Part shown: positions 38,701-47,046 of the stretch, piece by piece | How positions within the stretch are numbered: the first letter of the stretch is position 1 | How the letters are laid out: each line of letters opens with the position of its first letter | Source: JABDGM01 sp046349975 | GTDB lineage: Bacteria; Planctomycetota; Planctomycetia; Pirellulales; Lacipirellulaceae | Direction: 5' to 3' | DNA: 64,000 bases | Assembly (NCBI GenBank): GCA_046349975.1 | Contig: JAXMBH010000006.1 | Span: 1-64,000, forward strand | Position numbers and translations under genes: made by a program | The notes under the pieces: generated by a model | What the model was told of the DNA's origin: nothing | Databases searched by the model: none | The model's input: the letters and a program-made list of their open reading frames with translations, nothing else

Positions 38701-39479
38701 CCGGCGGTGCCGTCGTCGACGCGGCGTTTTAGCTCAGTAAACTGGACCTGGCGGGCATCGAGCTGGTGGGTGAATTGCCGCCAATCGACGAGCGCAACCT
38801 CCGTGCGCAGCTGCTGCAGCCGCTCGACACACTCGCGGTACTTACGCGCTTTTCCCGCCTGGGAACGAATGCTGCGCAGGCGGCTTTCGACTTCGTCGAC
38901 GATGTCGGAAAGCCGCAGTAAGTTCTGCTCGACGCGCTCCATGCGCCGCGCGGCCACTGCTTTCTTCGCCTTGAATTGGCTGATGCCGGCGGCTTCTTCG
39001 AAGATGATTCTTCGATTCTGTGGCGATGACTGTAACAGCGCGTCGACCTTGCCTTGCTCGATGATGCAGTAGGCCTCGGTCGTGATGCCGGTCGTGGCGA
39101 GCACTTCGCGAACGTCGCGGAGCCGGCAGGGCTGTCGATTCAGCAAATATTCGCCTTCGCCGCTCCGGTAGACGCGACGGCCGACGTAGACCTCGTCGGC
39201 ATCGATCGGCAAGCGGCGGTCGGAATTATTGAGTGTGAGCGTAACCTCGCTGGTGCCCATCGGCTGCCGCGTGGGGCAGCCGTTGAAAATGACATCGGTC
39301 ATTTCCTTGCCGCGGAGGCTCTTGGCACTTTGCGAACCGAGCACCCATTTCACGGCGTCGACAACATTCGATTTGCCGGAACCGTTCGGGCCAACAACGA
39401 CACAGATACCGCTCGGGAAATCAAATCGCGTGCGGTCCGCAAAGCTCTTAAAGCCGGAGAGTTCGAGGGCTTTGAGCAT
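35706..39479 (-). CDS. smc: Chromosome segregation ATPase SMC
   Basis: DNA-entrapping ATPase that compacts and organises the chromosome with ScpA/ScpB. The 1257-residue product has head, coil, hinge, coil, head. The N-terminal Walker A is GPNGSGKSN (residues 30-38), followed by FNGCPTR and the FEEAAGISQFKAKK segment. Long coiled coils flank a hinge at about 510-660. The C-terminal head has the LLSGGEKTLT signature and the FCILDEVDAALDEANI Walker B. Near residue 980 a low-complexity insert (GSGLGAGGSQAVAPAAD-like, about 40 residues) interrupts the coil. The frame opens ten codons earlier; the ATG at 39479 matches the family start. scpA and scpB are not adjacent. Confidence 0.95.
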   Translation of the reverse strand: MLKALELSGFKSFADRTRFDFPSGICVVVGPNGSGKSNVVDAVKWVLGSQSAKSLRGKEMTDVIFNGCPTRQPMGTSEVTLTLNNSDRRLPIDADEVYVGRRVYRSGEGEYLLNRQPCRLRDVREVLATTGITTEAYCIIEQGKVDALLQSSPQNRRIIFEEAAGISQFKAKKAVAARRMERVEQNLLRLSDIVDEVESRLRSIRSQAGKARKYRECVERLQQLRTEVALVDWRQFTHQLDARQVQFTELKRRVDDGTAGLDLGEAEAQQFELQLEAGVQQSRATEEQLAKVREQIAGTQAKIDSQTARRADLQDEIVRLRDQLTAMRSAITEDSDDEFRSTTAQREAAELGLAAIVLECSELSALAESVGHELQALRGEHECRRAQHAESIRNAARLGEHLHELEQDLTAARKKQTQFSQQLVGMAQQRAGRSAELAAAQQAEAEQAAIAEQHRLALTAAERRLAEVRRDLSRADVQHRRLDAQLTRVRERIAVLSELESRLEGLDGGVQEILRAAQEDATHRLGDVRGVVADLFHVDVDSAPLVEVALGERAQFIVVASTRPLLEWLHGQPLKVVGRVGFFGLEGRLPMTALDHVDLSAEPGVMGRADSFVESEADYHILARRLLGRTWLVDRLSTALRLAQSIGRGLEFVTTDGELITADGTVIVGPRQAATGVLSRRSELRACHEQARGLEEQLTGHATTHAQLDQERARQEELVASSVAAYTSAAGMLAQCHRRTAAAAAQLDRVMEQQQRFEDELQTVATHIAERQTAIENAAAEQTAAHAMAAQLEIAIAAGEQQLLLLNQQHAEQLAATTDKKIAVAKSEQRLEMLRQQVEQLQRGQQEREQMLAESQERLTAREAQVVELETAMAADVEIVAGLLAAKDQLAAALAQHSAAADAIRRQRQVVLDRVRTERQQISNLQAQMHKLEVTVSRLRHERQTLCERMQDDYGINLEEAAAEVGGSGLGAGGSQAVAPAADSENTKDGSAQASVPAPPTKKLDRDRVEREIAELRNQINNIGAINLEALDELEQLETRFATLSGQYRDLVDAKAALERITQRINTDSRQLFLTTVDTVRGHFQELFRRLFGGGEANIIVDENEDVLECGIEIVARPPGKEACSISLLSGGEKTLTCVALLLAVFRSKPSPFCILDEVDAALDEANIGRFTAVLREFLSFTQFIVITHSKKTMSGADTLYGVTMEESGVSKRVSVRFEDVSEDGHILPSAMFHANEMQQNAARASTDSAEPERRAA

Positions 39480-39483
39480 GAGC

Positions 39484-39556
39484 GTCGAGAGCTGAGAGTC
39501 GAGAGTCAAGAGCCAGAACCCGCTTGGCTCTCGACTCTTGACTCTTGGCTCTTGAC
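39484..39556. repeat. Unit-arm palindrome between smc and the FlgI-like gene (GAGAGTCGAGAGT family)
   Basis: The left arm (39484-39515) is gtcgagagctgagagtcgag-type units, the right arm (39525-39556) ggctctcgactcttgactct, with a nine-base loop. It fits entirely into the 81-base gap between the smc start and the FlgI-like stop. Confidence 0.8.
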
Positions 39557-39560
39557 TAGG

Positions 39561-41306
39561 TCACTTCGGCCGGCTGAACAAATCGGGCAGCGGCGTCGAC
39601 ACTTCCAACGAGGCTTGCTGCACTTCCGAACCGCCGTCGCTGGTGCTGTCGCCTTCCTTGGCATGAGCGGCGATCCGGTCATACGAACGGCCGGCTTCGG
39701 GCAGGGCATCGACTTCGAAGCGGCTCGCGATGGCGCCGTCGTTTTTCGCTTGTTGCAGGGCTTGGACGACATCGGGGTAGGTGCCGCCAAGTGCCACGAT
39801 CGCGCGAATCACTTCGTCGATGCTCGTCGAGCATTCGCGTTGTTCCGGCTCCGATTGGCTCACGAACTTGCTCACCGTGATCTGGTCGCCCTTGGTGCCA
39901 TTGACAAGGATCGACTTCCCGGCATCGAGCATGAGGGGCAATTGGAACTTCTGATCCTTGCCGAACATCACGATTTCAGGCCGATGGCTTTGCGTGACGT
40001 GGATCATGTCGGGACCTTTCACGTCCAGCACATGATAGTGGAACTGGCCGTTCAGAAACTCATCGTGCAAGAACGGGTCATGTTCGTTCATCGCCGTGAG
40101 TGATCGGAACGCACCGTAACGTGTTTCGGCGCTCTTCGATTCGAGCAGCGAGCGCAGCGCGTCGTAGGCGGAAGCATCGTCCATCGCACTGAGTGCGGCG
40201 AGGGCATTCACGCGAAACGACGGTTCGTTGTGGGCTACGTCTGCGAGCACCGTGACGGCGGCGGTGTCATCCAAATACGCCAGAGCTTCGGCGGAATAGA
40301 ACCGAACTTCGGTATCTTTCGCTGCGACGCCGTGCTTCAGGATTTCCTTCGATTGGTCGTCGCCAATTGCTTCGAGACGCATGGCGGCGGTGCCGCTGGT
40401 GAGCGGATCGCTGAGTTGCTGTTCGAGGAACAGCAGCCGCGACTGCTGCGTGCTGGGCGACTCGTTGATCGCCACGCTGCGGAGGACCTGCATGTAGCGG
40501 CCGATGTTGTCGTGATACCGCGGATGGAGCACGACGTCGATAAATTCGGCGGTTTTCGGCGTTGCCACGCCCTGCTTCCGGCCATCGACGAACGTGAAGA
40601 ACCGTTTGTTGATCGAGTGCGCGATATCTTGACTGATTCGCACCGATTGATGCTGCTGATTGATAACCAAACCCAGCGGCCGGGCTTTCGTTGCGACGCC
40701 GCCGCTCAGGATGCGACCACGCGTGGCCAATACCTGGTCCTTCTTCGGATCGGCGGTCGGATCGACCAGCACGGCGCCTTCGGCCATGCCGAGCACGTGG
40801 CCTTCATGGACTTGCTGATCGAGCACAGCCATTTCGCTCAGTCGAGTCGAGAGCAGCCAGCCGTTTCGCAGGCTCGTGGTTTCGCTGCCGCTGGGGGTGC
40901 GAACTTCGACGTCGAACTTGTCGCCCACTTGGATACCGGGTCGCAAGAACGCGCGCACGAGCACCATCGAGGTGCTCGGTGAGGCGAGAATTTCGTTGGG
41001 ATTGGCCACTTCGCGGCGTTTCATTTCATCGAGCAGCAGCGCGCGTTGCGGGGTGGGCGGCGGGTCGGAGCCTGTGCCGTTGAGCCCGGTGACCAAAGAA
41101 ACGGCTTCCACCTTCACGTAGTTCATGCCATACGGGTGCGTGTACGAAGAAACGTACTTCACGTCCGGCATCGGCGGCAAATCAATGCGCGCTTCCGGAC
41201 TTTGCGGCCGCAAGATCGGGCCGCTGCATCCAGTGCATAGCACGACGGCGCAGGCGAGCGATCGAAACACGCAGCGGGCGTGGTCGTTCGTAGTGCGACG
41301 CGTCAT
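39561..41306 (-). CDS. FlgI-like lipoprotein with HEAT repeats
   Basis: 581-residue predicted lipoprotein: a signal segment with lipobox VLCTGC near residue 27 leads to a domain resembling FlgI, the flagellar P-ring protein (about 60-280: EAVSLVTGLNGTGSDPPPTP, ANPNEILASPSTSMVLVRAFLRPGIQVGDKFDVEV, GWLLSTRLSEMAV, LVINQQHQSVRISQDIAHSINKRF). From about 300 to 425 a HEAT-type solenoid follows (FYSAEALAYLDD, RVNALAALSAMDD, RYGAFRSLTAMNE), then an extra C-terminal domain. No flagellar genes are near. It may have been retained for another envelope assembly. The lipoprotein anchor differs from soluble periplasmic FlgI. Confidence 0.8.
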   Translation of the reverse strand: MTRRTTNDHARCVFRSLACAVVLCTGCSGPILRPQSPEARIDLPPMPDVKYVSSYTHPYGMNYVKVEAVSLVTGLNGTGSDPPPTPQRALLLDEMKRREVANPNEILASPSTSMVLVRAFLRPGIQVGDKFDVEVRTPSGSETTSLRNGWLLSTRLSEMAVLDQQVHEGHVLGMAEGAVLVDPTADPKKDQVLATRGRILSGGVATKARPLGLVINQQHQSVRISQDIAHSINKRFFTFVDGRKQGVATPKTAEFIDVVLHPRYHDNIGRYMQVLRSVAINESPSTQQSRLLFLEQQLSDPLTSGTAAMRLEAIGDDQSKEILKHGVAAKDTEVRFYSAEALAYLDDTAAVTVLADVAHNEPSFRVNALAALSAMDDASAYDALRSLLESKSAETRYGAFRSLTAMNEHDPFLHDEFLNGQFHYHVLDVKGPDMIHVTQSHRPEIVMFGKDQKFQLPLMLDAGKSILVNGTKGDQITVSKFVSQSEPEQRECSTSIDEVIRAIVALGGTYPDVVQALQQAKNDGAIASRFEVDALPEAGRSYDRIAAHAKEGDSTSDGGSEVQQASLEVSTPLPDLFSRPK

Positions 41307-41672
41307 CCTTGGCGCTCCTCAGCAACGTCAACAAGCAAATTTCCGCCCCCGCGGCGGAACGTGCGCCGGGCTTCATGCTCAGCCACACGCACTCGAAAAA
41401 TAGCCGCAATTTGCCAACGGCAAATCGCCTGGCAACCTTTCCGAGCGGCGGAGATTAGTGACTTCGCCAAAACGGGTCAAGGTGGGTCGATTGCAATACT
41501 TGCGCCCAAATCACTCGGCAGGTGTTCAGAAACACTGCCCGCACACGCTAATTAAAAAGCAGCTAGAAATAGCGGCTGCAGCGATGCTAGCGAGTTGATT
41601 ATGCACGGCGAGGAAAGATAGCCGCCATCTCACAGGTCGCGGTTCTTTAGGCCGATTTCCTGCGGCAGTGTC
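41307..41672. other. Gene-poor region between yidD and the FlgI-like gene
   Basis: No believable coding frame. Both neighbouring genes are on the minus strand, so the FlgI-like gene's promoter should lie here. cggcaaatcgcc (plus strand, near 41420) is a short hairpin. Nothing else recognisable. Confidence 0.4.
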
Positions 41673-41912
41673 TCACGGCGGATCGTACCCGCCGGGGTTG
41701 AACGGATGGCAGCGGCAAATCCGCCGCACACCGCGCCAGCTGCCGCGCACGGCACCGTATTTCTGTATGGCCTCGATGAAGTACGCGCTGCACGTTGGCG
41801 AGAAGCGGCAGTGGCGGCCGATGAGCGGGCTGAGCGTCCACTGGTACACGCGCGTGGCCGCGATGAGCAGCGTGCTTGGCAAGCGCCAAATTTGTTGGGC
41901 CAGCCATTTCAT
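41673..41912 (-). CDS. yidD: Membrane protein insertion efficiency factor YidD
   Basis: 79-residue amphipathic protein that helps YidC-dependent membrane insertion. The sequence has VYQWTLSPLIGRHCRFSPTCSAYFIEAI and ends with GVRRICRCHPFNPGGYDPP, the hallmark pattern with three conserved Cys. The ATG at 41912 overlaps the rnpA stop by four bases (ATGA), the classic rnpA-yidD arrangement. The frame opens 40 codons earlier, inside rnpA, and is not used. Confidence 0.93.
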   Translation of the reverse strand: MKWLAQQIWRLPSTLLIAATRVYQWTLSPLIGRHCRFSPTCSAYFIEAIQKYGAVRGSWRGVRRICRCHPFNPGGYDPP

Positions 41913-42286
41913 AGGTCGCCGCTCGACTTCTGGGTGGGTTTGCGAGCCCGGCGATCGATCCGCCACGCCATTCCGGCGAGCATCGCCACGAGTTGTTTGA
42001 GCGCCGGCGGCTCGGGCCCACGCACAACACACACCAGATCGACAGCGGGCAGTTCATGCTGCGACAATCGGAATGCTTCACGCACCAGACGCTTCCAGCG
42101 ATTGCGTGCTACCGCGTTGCCGATTCGCCGCGAAGCAGTGATGCCCAAACGCGGCAGTTTGAGCTCATTCGGGGAGCCGAACAGGGCGAAGCTCGAATTG
42201 CCGACAGAATTCCGCGCGGCGAAGACACGCTCGAAATCACTCGACTTTAACAGCCGCACGTGCTTTGGGAATCCGTGATCAGTCAT
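41909..42286 (-). CDS. rnpA: Ribonuclease P protein component
   Basis: Protein subunit of RNase P, which trims the 5' ends of tRNAs. The 125 residues include FPKHVRLLKSSDFERVFAAR and the RNR-type motif ASRRIGNAVARNRWKRLVREAFR, followed by LPAVDLVCVVRG. It precedes yidD with a four-base overlap. The usual upstream partner rpmH (L34) is absent; a palindrome of about 130 bases is found there instead. The RNA partner rnpB is not found in the window. Confidence 0.95.
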   Translation of the reverse strand: MTDHGFPKHVRLLKSSDFERVFAARNSVGNSSFALFGSPNELKLPRLGITASRRIGNAVARNRWKRLVREAFRLSQHELPAVDLVCVVRGPEPPALKQLVAMLAGMAWRIDRRARKPTQKSSGDL

Positions 42287-42296
42287 GGTGTTTATT

Positions 42297-42424
42297 GTCC
42301 GCAGATGACGCAGATGACCGCAGATAGTCCCACCTGATTACCGGTAATCGCAAGTCGGCAACTTGCGGAAACTATTCATTGCAGGAACGCATTCATCTGC
42401 GTTTATCTGCGACATCTGCGGACT
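42297..42424. repeat. Unit-arm palindrome, CCGCAGATGACGCAGATG family
   Basis: The left arm (42297-42328) is gtccgcagatgacgcagatg and more; the right arm (42393-42424) is the complement, with atctgcg units. Between them a smaller hairpin (cgcaagtcggcaacttgcg) is nested. It lies upstream of rnpA. A second copy is at 47047-47168. Confidence 0.85.
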
Positions 42425-42491
42425 AATTCTAAATCTGGCAATCGGACTGATTGCAATCCCTCAAGAACGTGCAACTACTTGCCACAAATAC

Positions 42492-42833
42492 TTAGCTATC
42501 CACCTTCGTTTCCGACGGCGACTTTCCCGAGCCGATCGTATCGTCGGTCTCTTGTTCCGGCAAAAACGCCGCCAGCGACTCTCGCAATTGCCGATTTACG
42601 GTCGACCGTTCGATGTGGCCCTTGCGTTTTCCTGGCCGATGCCGCGCGAGTTTGCGGACCCAATGGCCTCCGACCATGACGAAGATCACGAGGAATAATC
42701 CAATCAGCGTCAGGCCAACGAGCGCCATGATCACCGCGACGCGTTGTTCGGGCTTCAGTCGCTCGAGTAACGGTGCGCCGCGGTCTTGCGCTGCCAGGAG
42801 GAACCGTATAGCGTGGGGAACAATCGGACTCAT
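42492..42833 (-). CDS. Small single-pass membrane protein
   Basis: 113 residues from the ATG at 42833. A short N-terminal part is followed by one hydrophobic helix (VIMALVGLTLIGLFLVIFVM, about 39-58) and a basic linker (VRKLARHRPGKRK), then an acidic, Ser/Asp-rich tail. The position of basic residues after the helix predicts a cytoplasmic C-terminus. I do not recognise a family. It is on the same strand between dnaJ-like and rnpA genes. Coding status rests on the coherent helix-linker-tail pattern, so confidence is moderate. Confidence 0.55.
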   Translation of the reverse strand: MSPIVPHAIRFLLAAQDRGAPLLERLKPEQRVAVIMALVGLTLIGLFLVIFVMVGGHWVRKLARHRPGKRKGHIERSTVNRQLRESLAAFLPEQETDDTIGSGKSPSETKVDS

Positions 42834-43022
42834 CGGCAACCTGAACCTACTAGAGAATAATGCATCGGCCTGCGACAAACGGGCCGGGTGGAGCCGCTTG
42901 CCGGCTAGGCAGCCGCACGAGCTCGTGATTGGCCCAACTTTTTTTGCAGGAACCAGCCGCGTTCACTCCCCAAACTCCAGTCCCCAGTCCCCGCCCGAAG
43001 TCGCCAGCCCCGTGCCCTTCGA

Positions 43023-44012
43023 TCACCACCGCAAATCCGCCCGCGGATTCTGCGGATAGCGATTCGAAATTTCCGCGATCTGCTCGCGTTCCGCATCAGT
43101 AAGCTTTTCCGGCAGCACGATTTGAATCTCGGCGAACAAGTCGCCCGGCGTGCTGTTCGCTGGCCGAACGCCGTGGCCTTTGATTCGCAGGCGTTTGCCG
43201 CTGGAGGTGTTCGGCGGCACAGTGATCGTAATGACGCCCGAGCGGCCGCCTTCGCCATGCGGCGTGGGCACATCGACTTTTGCGCCGAGAGCCGCCTCGG
43301 CAAGCGTGATCGGCACGCGCACATCGAGCCGATCGCCCGAGCGCCGAAAGAATGGATGAGGGCTCACATGGATGGTGAGCAGGATGTCGCCGGCCGGGGC
43401 GTCGCCTGTTCCCGGCACGCCCTGCCCTCGGAGGCGAATCTTCTTGCCGTCGTCGATGCCGGCAGGAATTTTGACTTTGATGGTTTCGACGTCGCCGTCT
43501 TGCCGCTGCACGCTCACGGCGGCTTCGCCGCCGAGCACGGCCGTGTTGAACGGCACGGTAAGATCGTGCTTGAGATCATTTCCGCGTTCGGCCGGCGCGG
43601 CCCGTCGTCCGCCGCGTCCGCGGCCCAGGTGCTTAAACAGGTCGGCGAAACCGCCGCCACCCATTTCGGCTCCGCCACCGAACATATCGCCGAGGTCGTT
43701 GAAGTCGAACGGCTGGCCTTGCGGCCCGGTGTTGGTGTAACGCCATGTGCGCGGTCCGCCGGCGCCAGCACCGCCGGGAAAACCGCTCATCGATTCGAAG
43801 TCGCTGCCGAACTGGTCGTAGCGTTTTCGCTTATCGGCATCGCTGAGCACCTCGAACGCCGACTGCACCTCCTGGAATTTCTTCTTGGCCGTCGCGTCGT
43901 TGGGATTCATATCCGGATGGTACTTCCGCGCGAGCTTTCGATACGCCTTCTGAATTTCCTCGGGCGTGGCGGTCTTCCCAACACCCAGCGTCGCGTAATA
44001 ATCGGTGGCCAT
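43023..44012 (-). CDS. DnaJ-class co-chaperone (CbpA type)
   Basis: J-domain co-chaperone that stimulates DnaK ATPase and delivers unfolded substrates. The 329 residues start with a J domain (about 4-70; YYATLGVGKTATPEEIQKAYRKLARKYHPDMN with the HPD motif), then a Gly/Phe-rich linker (about 75-130) and the beta-sheet C-terminal domains (about 150-320; RLRGQGVPG, DILLTIHVSPHPFFRRSGDRLDV). The Cys-rich zinc finger of class A DnaJ is absent, so this is the CbpA/class B type. No dnaK or grpE is nearby. Confidence 0.92.
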   Translation of the reverse strand: MATDYYATLGVGKTATPEEIQKAYRKLARKYHPDMNPNDATAKKKFQEVQSAFEVLSDADKRKRYDQFGSDFESMSGFPGGAGAGGPRTWRYTNTGPQGQPFDFNDLGDMFGGGAEMGGGGFADLFKHLGRGRGGRRAAPAERGNDLKHDLTVPFNTAVLGGEAAVSVQRQDGDVETIKVKIPAGIDDGKKIRLRGQGVPGTGDAPAGDILLTIHVSPHPFFRRSGDRLDVRVPITLAEAALGAKVDVPTPHGEGGRSGVITITVPPNTSSGKRLRIKGHGVRPANSTPGDLFAEIQIVLPEKLTDAEREQIAEISNRYPQNPRADLRW

Positions 44013-44303
44013 CGATATCCAAATGCGGTGGTCGGTTATGAGCTAATTCTCCATTCTACGGCAAACGTCGCCGCGGCAAAATCGGCCTGATTTTAAGCCG
44101 AGAAAGGTCACTCCGCGACAAATGCTAAACTGGACTAAGGGCGCTGAGCCGTTCGAGGCGGGCCGGCATGGCAGCCACGGAGAGACCCAAAGCCGGAAGG
44201 TCTCTCGCCGAGGCGGGGAGATCGTAGAGGAAGAAATTGCCGAGCCCGTCCACAGCGACCTCTGCGCCGCTGCGCGAGGCGGTCTTCGAACGAATCTAGA
44301 CAA

Positions 44304-45755
44304 ATGAAACTATTTCGATATATTTGCTCCACGATAGTTGGCTGCACGGCTGTAGTCATTGCGGCCACATCGCTCGCCGCGACCGGGCACCCTGACGGTG
44401 AACTCAATATCGACATCGTCGACAGCGCGACTGGCCAGCCGCTGCCGGCGCGTATGCACCTCAGCTCTGGGCGGTCACCCGGTGGCACATCGAGCAAGCC
44501 GCGACCGTCGCGGGCAGTAAAGCTCAATCTGCCCGGCTCGGCTGAATATGGCGGGCACTTCTACATCGACGGCAAGACAACCTTGCCACTGAAAGTCGGG
44601 GCGTACACGTTCGAACTGGAGGCGACGCCGGAGTATCTCAATCAGACGGGCCAGTTCCAAATCGAGCGCCACGCCGACGACGCCAAACGCATCGAAATGC
44701 GCCGCTTCGCCGACCTCGCCAAGGAAGGCTGGTACGGCGGCGACATCGACTTCGACCGCAAAGAGAAAGACTTGCCGCTTATCCTCCGTGCCGAGGGCCT
44801 GGAGGATATAGGTGTGAACAAGCACGCGCTGCTGCTAAGCGACAAACTTGGCGGCGCATCCGCAGGTTCGGCGGCAGGCGCGGCGGACGGCAAGGAGGTC
44901 GACATCGTCCATATCGCTCCGACGCCCTATGCCTGGAATCTCCCGGTGTGGCTGGCCAATGACGAAGTCGACGCCATGAATCTGCTCCACCGCCATTCGC
45001 TCCGCGAGGGTGTCGTCGACAATGAGCGCGACGGCCGGCCGCGCGATAAGACGATGTTCCCAGGCCCGCGCGGCAACGGCCGCTGGTCGGAGGCGATTTA
45101 TTACCAGGTGCTTAACTGCGGTTTCCACATTCCGCCGGTGGCTGGCAGCGGCTCGGGCATGAACAACAATCCGGTCGGCGCGAACCGCGTGTACGTGCAT
45201 TGTGGCTCCGAGTTTTCGGCTGCCGAGTGGTGGAACGGTCTCAAGCAAGGCCGCGTGTTCGTGACGAACGGCCCGCTGCTTCGCCCGATGGTCGAAGGCC
45301 AGCCGCCGGGCTATGTGTTTCAGCAAGTGGAGGGCCACCCATTGACACTCGAGATTGGCCTAAACCTTGCCACGCGTACGCCGGTCGAGTACCTGCAGAT
45401 CATTAAGAATGGCGACGTGGCAGCGGAAGTTCGCCTCGCCGAATTCAAAGATAAGAAAGGCAAGCTGCCGCCAGTGACGTTCGAGGCCAGCGGCTGGTTC
45501 CTCGTGCGAGCCGTCACGAACAACGTGGAGCGCTACGAAGTTGCCACCACTGGTCCGTATTACGTGGAGCAATCGGCTCAGCCGCGTGTTAGCAAGAGCA
45601 GCGCGAAGTTTTTCCTCGATTGGCTCGATGCGGCGGACAAGTATGTTCGCGATGATGCGAAGCTATCGGATGCTGATCGCGACGCCCAGCTAGCTGCGCA
45701 AGCAAAGGCCCGTGCGTTTTTCAGCGAGTTGCTCGAGAAGGCGAACGCGAACTGA
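44304..45755 (+). CDS. Secreted protein resembling CehA/McbA metallohydrolases, metal site degenerate
   Basis: 483-residue exported protein with a signal segment (about 1-25). The domain resembles the CehA/McbA PHP-related family: a carboxypeptidase-regulatory-like beta region (about 32-125), then WYGGDIDFDRKEKDLPLILRAE near residue 138 and a final GRVFVTNGPLLRP segment near residue 320. In the family the first block reads like WYxGDxHxHR; here both His are replaced (GDIDFDRK), so the metal site is probably lost. The sequence after about 430 is an acidic helical tail. It may be a binding or structural derivative. Function unknown. Confidence 0.65.
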   Translation: MKLFRYICSTIVGCTAVVIAATSLAATGHPDGELNIDIVDSATGQPLPARMHLSSGRSPGGTSSKPRPSRAVKLNLPGSAEYGGHFYIDGKTTLPLKVGAYTFELEATPEYLNQTGQFQIERHADDAKRIEMRRFADLAKEGWYGGDIDFDRKEKDLPLILRAEGLEDIGVNKHALLLSDKLGGASAGSAAGAADGKEVDIVHIAPTPYAWNLPVWLANDEVDAMNLLHRHSLREGVVDNERDGRPRDKTMFPGPRGNGRWSEAIYYQVLNCGFHIPPVAGSGSGMNNNPVGANRVYVHCGSEFSAAEWWNGLKQGRVFVTNGPLLRPMVEGQPPGYVFQQVEGHPLTLEIGLNLATRTPVEYLQIIKNGDVAAEVRLAEFKDKKGKLPPVTFEASGWFLVRAVTNNVERYEVATTGPYYVEQSAQPRVSKSSAKFFLDWLDAADKYVRDDAKLSDADRDAQLAAQAKARAFFSELLEKANAN

Positions 45756-45815
45756 GCTTAGTCGTCTCGTGCAGGCTGGGGTACCGCCCACCAAAACGCT
45801 GTCCACAAGGCCGCC

Positions 45816-45924
45816 GGGTGGCTGGGGTCGAGGCAACGCCGAGCCCCCAGTGCGCGACAGTGCAGCTTGGCCATGGCACGTAGCAGCGTACTGGGGGCTC
45901 GCTACGCTCGACCCCAGCCACCCC
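45816..45924. repeat. Inverted pair of GGGGTGGCTGGGG hairpin repeats
   Basis: A copy in one orientation (45816-45851, gggtggctggggtcgaggca and following) and one in the opposite (45890-45924, actgggggctcgctacgctc and following) form a larger palindrome. Same family as the array at 6205-6460. Confidence 0.8.
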
Positions 45925-46072
45925 GTGAAAATGGTGGTTAGTTAAATCTACCGCTCATCTGCCGCCGCCCATTCTGCCGATTAACCCCAAGCGCGTTGCG
46001 CATCCGGCGCGCGTTCGCTAGCACTGCCACGGTGCGGCGCCGCACTTTTCGCTCGAGCCACTCCGTATCCCG

Positions 46073-46972
46073 ATGGGCGCAGCCACCTACAACATCGTCA
46101 GCATGCTCGACGGGGCCGCTGAGGCCCAAGTGTATTCGCAGCTCGATGGCCCGATCGAATCGATGAGCATGCTGCGGAAGTCGCTGCTGTTTGCCGAACT
46201 TTCGAATATCGCCTACCTCTCGCGTTGCGAGGCGGGTCTGCTGGCGAATCGCATGGGCTTCCCCGAAATCCGTTACTATGACAACGACGGCGCCCAGGCG
46301 TACATCTTCGGCAACGAGGACGATGCCGTCGTCACCTGCCGCGGCACGCAGCCCGACGACTGGAATGATGTGAAGGCAGATCTCGATTTGCAGCGGGCAG
46401 TGGCTGAAACCGCTGGCTGGGTCCACCGCGGGTTCAAACGCGAAGTCGATGACCTTTGGCCGCGCCTCGAACAGGCGCTCGTCAACAACACGCGCACGCT
46501 GTGGTTCAGCGGCCACTCGCTCGGCGCTGCGATGGCCGCCATTTGCGCCGGCCGCTGCAAGCTGTCGTACATCAAATCAAACCCGCGAGCGCTGTTCACG
46601 TATGGCAGCCCGCGCATTGGCAATAAGCGGTATGTGAATTATGTGCAGCTGGACGCGTATCGCTGGGTGAACAACAACGATATCGTGACCCGCGTGCCGC
46701 CCATGTGGCTCGGCTATCGCCACAAAGGCCAAGAGATTTACCTCGATGCATACGGCCAAATTCGCAAGCTAACCACGTGGCAACGCATCAAGGACCGCTG
46801 GCGCGGCACACTTCAGGGCCTCCGCGACCGCAGGTTCGACCCATTCAGCGATCATTCGATCGTGGAATACGTCAAACATATACGGGCCGCAGTGGAGGAC
46901 GAAGAAGGCATCACACTCCGGCCAATCCGGGCACAAGCTTCGCGGTTCAGCCAATACCGTCGCGCAGCCTAA
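46073..46972 (+). CDS. Class 3 lipase-family protein
   Basis: 299-residue alpha/beta hydrolase of the lipase class 3 type. The nucleophile is Ser149 in FSGHSLGAAMA. The acid is probably Asp203 in NNNDIVTRVPP, and the base is His261 in DHSIVEYV. The oxyanion-type segment VVTCRGTQ lies near residue 87, which fits the family order. There is no signal peptide, so it acts in the cytoplasm unless exported differently. The start at 46073 gives an N-terminus of about 30 residues before the first helix; a start at residue 31 is possible. Substrate unknown. Confidence 0.85.
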   Translation: MGAATYNIVSMLDGAAEAQVYSQLDGPIESMSMLRKSLLFAELSNIAYLSRCEAGLLANRMGFPEIRYYDNDGAQAYIFGNEDDAVVTCRGTQPDDWNDVKADLDLQRAVAETAGWVHRGFKREVDDLWPRLEQALVNNTRTLWFSGHSLGAAMAAICAGRCKLSYIKSNPRALFTYGSPRIGNKRYVNYVQLDAYRWVNNNDIVTRVPPMWLGYRHKGQEIYLDAYGQIRKLTTWQRIKDRWRGTLQGLRDRRFDPFSDHSIVEYVKHIRAAVEDEEGITLRPIRAQASRFSQYRRAA

Positions 46973-47046
46973 CGAATTCTATTCGCTTGCTTGCAGAAAC
47001 GAATGAATATGTGTAATCGTTCGCGCAGATGCGTCAGAGCGGTTCA

